Source: Aspidapion aeneum | Lineage: Eukaryota; Arthropoda; Insecta; Coleoptera; Brentidae | NCBI GenBank assembly: GCA_963576565.1 | Contig: OY755038.1 | Location: forward strand, 65,779,908-65,843,907 | Direction: 5' to 3' | Length of the DNA stretch: 64,000 bases | In this document: positions 59,891 to 64,000 of the stretch, one piece after another | How the letters are laid out: each line of letters starts with the position of its first letter | Position numbering within the stretch: position 1 is the stretch's first letter | Notes under the pieces: model-generated | What the model was told of the DNA's origin: nothing | Database searches by the model: none | The model's input: the letters and a program-made list of their open reading frames with translations, nothing else | Translations under genes and position numbers: made by a program

Positions 59891-60490
59891 TATTAGGTGT
59901 CCATTAGATCTTGGACCCCCGTGAGGTTAAGCTTTCAAGCTACCCACGGAAAAATATAAGGGAAACAAAAAACTCCTTTTTGCCCGATTAGCTATGAAAC
60001 TTGTTTGATTTATAAAAATATATATTTAATAAAAATACATTTGTTCTGGCTCTCAATAAGATGATGGACGTAGGTGAGAGCCACGGTAGTTGAGAGTTTC
60101 TGATATGTGATCAAGGCATTCAGCACTTTTTGGTTTTGTAGATCTAAAGCAAAATGTTTTGTTTCAGAAAAAATTGTTTTAAACTGAACGTGTCAGACTT
60201 TAAAGTATTATGTGGCACCAATAGCTAGTAAGACTTTTTATACGGAGTTTTTGTCGGAATGGTCATTTTTTGCCCTTGTGTAACGCGGAAGTTTTTTCCA
60301 CATTACTTACCCAAGATCTATGAAATGTGTTAAAATATGCTTGAAATAAGATAGCTAAGAAAACTGAGTAAAAAACACACAGCGTAATAATTTCATTATA
60401 ACAAGCAAAATATTTCTTAAAAACTAATTTTTAGAGTTTTGGAATGAGTATTTCTACTTAGTATTTTTTTCTCACAAATGCATAAAATAC
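59891..60490. other. Unassigned sequence between hammerhead and Penelope-like fragment
   Basis: No readable protein. It may be decayed Penelope-like sequence, since most of that element's RT is missing. Confidence 0.4.
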
Positions 60491-60666
60491 ACATTATATA
60501 ATTATCACGGGACAGTACCTAAATTTTAAGTATAATCATTCTGTTGCTACAAAACAAGGAGTTATAAAAGGTTTATATTTAAGTGACGTAAATATTTTTA
60601 GTAATAATGAAGAATTAACCACAGAAATTAACAACATTATAAAGGACTTACAACAGAATTATATTA
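60490..60666 (+). pseudogene. Penelope-like element RT fragment (left of the LINE insertion)
   Basis: The + frame reads TGQYLNFKYNHS, TKQGVIKGLYLSD and EINNIIKDLQQNYI. It resembles the Penelope RT segment that has YLNF.S.HP, K..VI..L..R and a following helix before NGYP. About 55 codons, ended by the (TTA)n tail of the LINE. Confidence 0.55.
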
Positions 60667-63484
60667 TAATAATAACTCTTTATTTGTTGCTCTAGTAATG
60701 CCTAATATAAAAAAGCTGAACAAATACAAATCCTCAATCGACTCTTATAAACTAATAAACATCTTTATTACGGTTAAATGTCAAATAAATAACTACATCT
60801 TAAATTGTAAAGGAAAAAACATTAAACCCAAACACATTAAAAAAAAAAAAATCAACAAAATTCCCATGCAATACGCATTTAGAAATTTTGATGACTCCAA
60901 AATTAAGATTAACGCTCATTTAAAAATTGCCTTATAAAACGTTTAAAAATGTCAAGACTTTGAGATTGTTTAATTTCTGATGGTAAGTTGTTGTATTCTT
61001 GAAGCCCCTTAACAAAAAGCGAATTTGAGTATTTCTTTGTTTTTACTTTAGGAATATAGAAATTGTACCTGCTTCTTGTTGGATACCTATGAACATCCAT
61101 ATTAAATTTCAAAAATCTATCAAAATATGGAGGATTTAAGTTATTAAGAATCTTATAAATAAAAATAAGTAAAACATATTTGTGGCGGTTGCTCACACTT
61201 AGCCAATCTAGTGCTTAACATAGTGTCTATAGGAGTCCTTCTGTTGCATTTAAGTATTATACGCATGCCTCGATTTTGTAGTTTTTGAAGAGCTCCTTTG
61301 CAATTACTGTCTAAGAAGTATAAAACACTGGCACTGTAATCAAAGTGCGGTTGAACTATAGTTTTATATACTGTCATAGTTGACTTCATTGATAAGTGTC
61401 TCGATACACGTGAAAGAAAATATAATTTTTTTGCAATTTTTTTATAAACATATACAAAATGTGTCTTTAAGTTCAATGTTCTTTCCAACATGAATCCCAA
61501 ATATTTTGTGTCATCTACGATTTCGATTTTTTCTCCATCGATAGATATATTTATTTGATTAAAATCAATTTTTCGATATAAATGCTGCTTACAAAGAATC
61601 ATTGCTTTAGTTTTAGAAGTATTAAGTTTAAGTTTATTTACCTTATTATAGTTGGAAATTATTTTAAGTTGATTGTTGATTCTACATATAGCTGAATTTA
61701 GATCTTTATCTTTTGTTCCTACATAAGTATCATCTGCAAATAAGTTAAGATAGTCACATTCAAGTTTTAATGCAATATCGTTCACATATGTTATAAAAAA
61801 CAGTGGTCCCAATACACTTCCCTGTGGTACACCCAAGTTATTAGACTCTATCGTTGATATGGAATTATTAATAACTGTAACCTGCGATCTATCATTTAAA
61901 TATTCACCAACCCACTGCAGTACTTTTCCTCCAATCCCATAGTACTCCAACTTTTTTAACAAAATCTCCCTATCAATGGTCTCGAAAGCTCGCTTAAAGT
62001 CTAAGAAAACTACTACAACGTATTGACCATCCTCTATAGCTTGGTGCCAATTGGTAAGCGTTAACTGCAGTGCAGTCTCACATGAGTGCTTTGCCCGAAA
62101 TCCAGACTGGTTTTCGATAAATATATTGTTAGAAGAAAAGTAGTGCATTAATTGATTATAAGCCGCTACTTCAATAATCTTTTCAATTGCTGGCAATGTA
62201 TTAATAGGCCTAAAATCACTAGCATTTTTTGGATTGGGTACTTTGGGGATTGGAATAACTTTGCTTGTTTTGAGCAACCAGTTTCGAATGAAGTATTAAT
62301 TAAGTGAAGTAACACATGACCTATCACTTGGCTAACATTTTTAAGCATCTTTGAATTTAAAATATCAGCAGGGTTACTTTTATTATCAAGAGATGCTATA
62401 ATATATTTAAGATCTCTTAATGATAGCTTTTCAAACGTTTTCAAGCTACTAGATATTTCGGGATAGCCTTCAGATGACCAAGTTTCCCTACCACCAATAC
62501 TATTAGCTATGTCAACTGCACTATTAACATAGAATTTATTAAAACTATTTGCAATTTTTAACTCACCAGAAACAGAGATCTCTATGCCCTTGACATTAAA
62601 AATAACAGAACTGTAATTACAGCCTTTATCATTAGATTTTATTATTTTTTTTAAAGTTCGCCACATTAATTTAATACTATTAAAATTTTCGTCAATTTTT
62701 TGTTCAAAAAATGTTGATTTCTTTGTTTTTAACAAATTAACGACATAATTTCTCTTTTGTTTATAGTTTTCCCAACATAAACTTTTTTTAATTTCATCCT
62801 TGTTTTTTAAAAAGTATTTAAATGAAATATCTCTGTTTCAGGCTGCTAAGTAAACCTCACAATCATACCATTGTAAATCGTTACCACGGATTTTAACTAT
62901 TTAAAATGGACAAATTTCATTTACGACACATTCACAATGTTTTAAAATAATATTATATATCATGTCAACACAGCCGTCATTTAATGGCTAATCAAATTCT
63001 AACAATGTAAGACATATCCTATCTAAATTAGAACTGTTAAAATTTCTTACTTGTTTTTACCGTATACTTTTATTGCTAATACTGCGATCTTTATTTAAAT
63101 TTACTACTAAACGAAAGTGATCACTTATTTTAGGACTAGAATTAATATTGCATTTTAAGTCATCACAGTTGGTTATGACTAGATCTATTATTGATTTACT
63201 ATTATTAGTTATTCTAGTATAACTATTAACTAGTTGTTGCAATCCGTAAATTGATAAAATATTTTTAATTTTCTTAGTATAAAATTCGTCAGAAGAAAAA
63301 TCAATATTAAAATCTCCAATAAAAAGCACTCTTCTGTTATTAACTAGATATTCGTTGCACCAGTCCTCAAAAGCTTCCAAAAATATTGCAATCGACGAAC
63401 TTGGAGCCCTATAAATTAATCCCACAAACCACTCAGCACCGTTAATCACAACCTTAAAGAACTTCTTATTCCGAGAAATTAATA
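60667..63484 (-). pseudogene. Jockey/CR1-like LINE (copy 2): endonuclease + RT, 5'-truncated and frameshifted
   Basis: Reading from 63484 down: C-terminal part of the AP-like endonuclease (63449-63057; FIGDFNIDFSS, SDHFRLVV), a linker, RT (62735-62166 and 62277-61153; QSGFRAKHSCETALQL, FLDFKRAFETIDREIL, GVPQGSVLGPLFF, FADDTYVG) and the C-terminus (61196-60909). A deletion of about 13 bp near 62277 and a 2-bp deletion near 61205, both judged against copy 1, break the frame. The N-terminal half of the endonuclease and ORF1 are missing. It ends with AAGAGTT(ATT)n and lies inside a Penelope-like element. Confidence 0.88.
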
Positions 63485-63609
63485 AGCTTCACGACCTCTA
63501 AAATTAAAAACAAACAAATCTCAAATAATAATCCATTGGGTGTTATTACCATTCCATATGTTCAACGGATTTCAGAAAACGTAAGACGAATAGCCAAACA
63601 CTATAATTT
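63485..63609 (+). pseudogene. Penelope-like element fragment (right of the LINE insertion)
   Basis: The + frame reads NPLGVITIPYVQRISENVRRIAKHYNLR, a close match in form to the conserved Penelope block 'IPYV.G.SE.I.RI...Y.I' that links RT to the GIY-YIG endonuclease. It is on the same strand and in the right order relative to the fragment ending at 60666. I cannot follow it past about 63609. Confidence 0.55.
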
Positions 63610-64000
63610 AAGGGGCCGACTCGCGCCGATATTTTCGTGCCAATGTAAGGGTTTGGAAATACACGCTTTTCTTGAAGACGGCTAAAGGTTTTAACAAAAA
63701 CTTTTTTTTATCGTTTAAAGTGATCTTTGGTAAAGGCCCAAAACTATTTTTTAGTAAAAAAATTTCTCCAAAATAGCATGAAATTATGCTTATCTATGTC
63801 AAAAATCGATCATTTTCATATCATTTTTTTAATAGGAAATTGTTATCTGATTCAATCGGGGAAGAATTTCGGGCCTACAAGGGACATTCCTCTAAATAAA
63901 CAAAGAATAAAAATACAAAAAATTGTAGGTCATCTGGTAGGAAAACGTGTATTGTTAAACCCTTACAAGACCAACAATTGCCGCTTTTGTCATCAATAAA
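63610..64000. other. Unassigned sequence at the right edge
   Basis: A 90-codon frame (63727-63999) reaches the edge but shows no recognisable motif. No GIY-YIG domain is visible, although one would be expected if the Penelope-like element continued. Confidence 0.4.

Noticed and set aside
63727..63999. 90-codon frame at the right edge as the GIY-YIG domain of the Penelope-like element
   Set aside because: No GIY-YIG motif or CCHH-type linker is visible, and the frame differs in character from the Penelope fragment ending near 63609.

Overview
This is a eukaryotic and almost certainly arthropod window made of transposable elements nested in one another. I see no cellular gene, rRNA or tRNA. 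A beetle-like host would fit, because the Ty3/gypsy element has very long LTRs and a tRNA-Lys primer site like the Woot/Osvaldo group, but the sequence does not prove the species.

Region 1 (1-18627 and 35640-43680) is a head-to-tail nest of non-LTR retrotransposons of the R4/Dong type. They carry an N-terminal Myb/SANT-like domain, a reverse transcriptase (YMDD), a CCHC knuckle and a C-terminal restriction-like endonuclease (PD...D/E). Every copy lies on the + strand and every copy is bounded by (TAA)n arrays, as expected for insertion specific to TAA microsatellites. I distinguish six families: A (ORF 1878-5231), B (ORF 7562-11119 and the dead copy at 36177-39964), C (ORF 11604-15104 and two identical 3' fragments at 103-1222 and 5534-6653), D (15290-18627 plus 35640-36051), E (40032-43581, dead) and F (a 3' scrap at 7017-7305). 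A, B and C have uninterrupted ORFs. D would be intact without the gypsy insertion.

Region 2 (18628-35635, minus strand) is a 17.0 kb Ty3/gypsy element inserted inside the endonuclease domain of family D. It has 3351-bp LTRs that match wherever I compared them, a 4-bp target duplication (GTAC), an 18-nt tRNA-Lys(CUU) primer site, a G8 polypurine tract, a broken gag, an intact pol reached by a -1 frameshift (GGGAAAC), no env, and a 5.3 kb U-rich leader with no coding capacity.

Region 3 (43680-64000) is an older, AT-rich patchwork. It holds two minus-strand copies of a Jockey/CR1-like LINE with a (TTA)n tail (43680-45443, 60667-63484), a plus-strand LINE with a PHD-finger ORF1 (48204-52340), several foldback or MITE-like inverted-repeat elements, a 3.1 kb inverted-repeat element with an internal satellite (55495-58590), a (TA)n tract, and pieces of a Penelope-like element split by the second LINE copy. 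A complete type I hammerhead ribozyme motif lies at 59843-59890, with a degenerate relative at 52608-52650.

Four points stand out. The TAA niche is shared by six retrotransposon families. Families B, C and D have open, partly conserved N-termini that lack an early AUG, together with a covarying RNA stem. The hammerhead is intact. The gypsy LTR appears to have absorbed a copy of its own LTR/primer-site junction.
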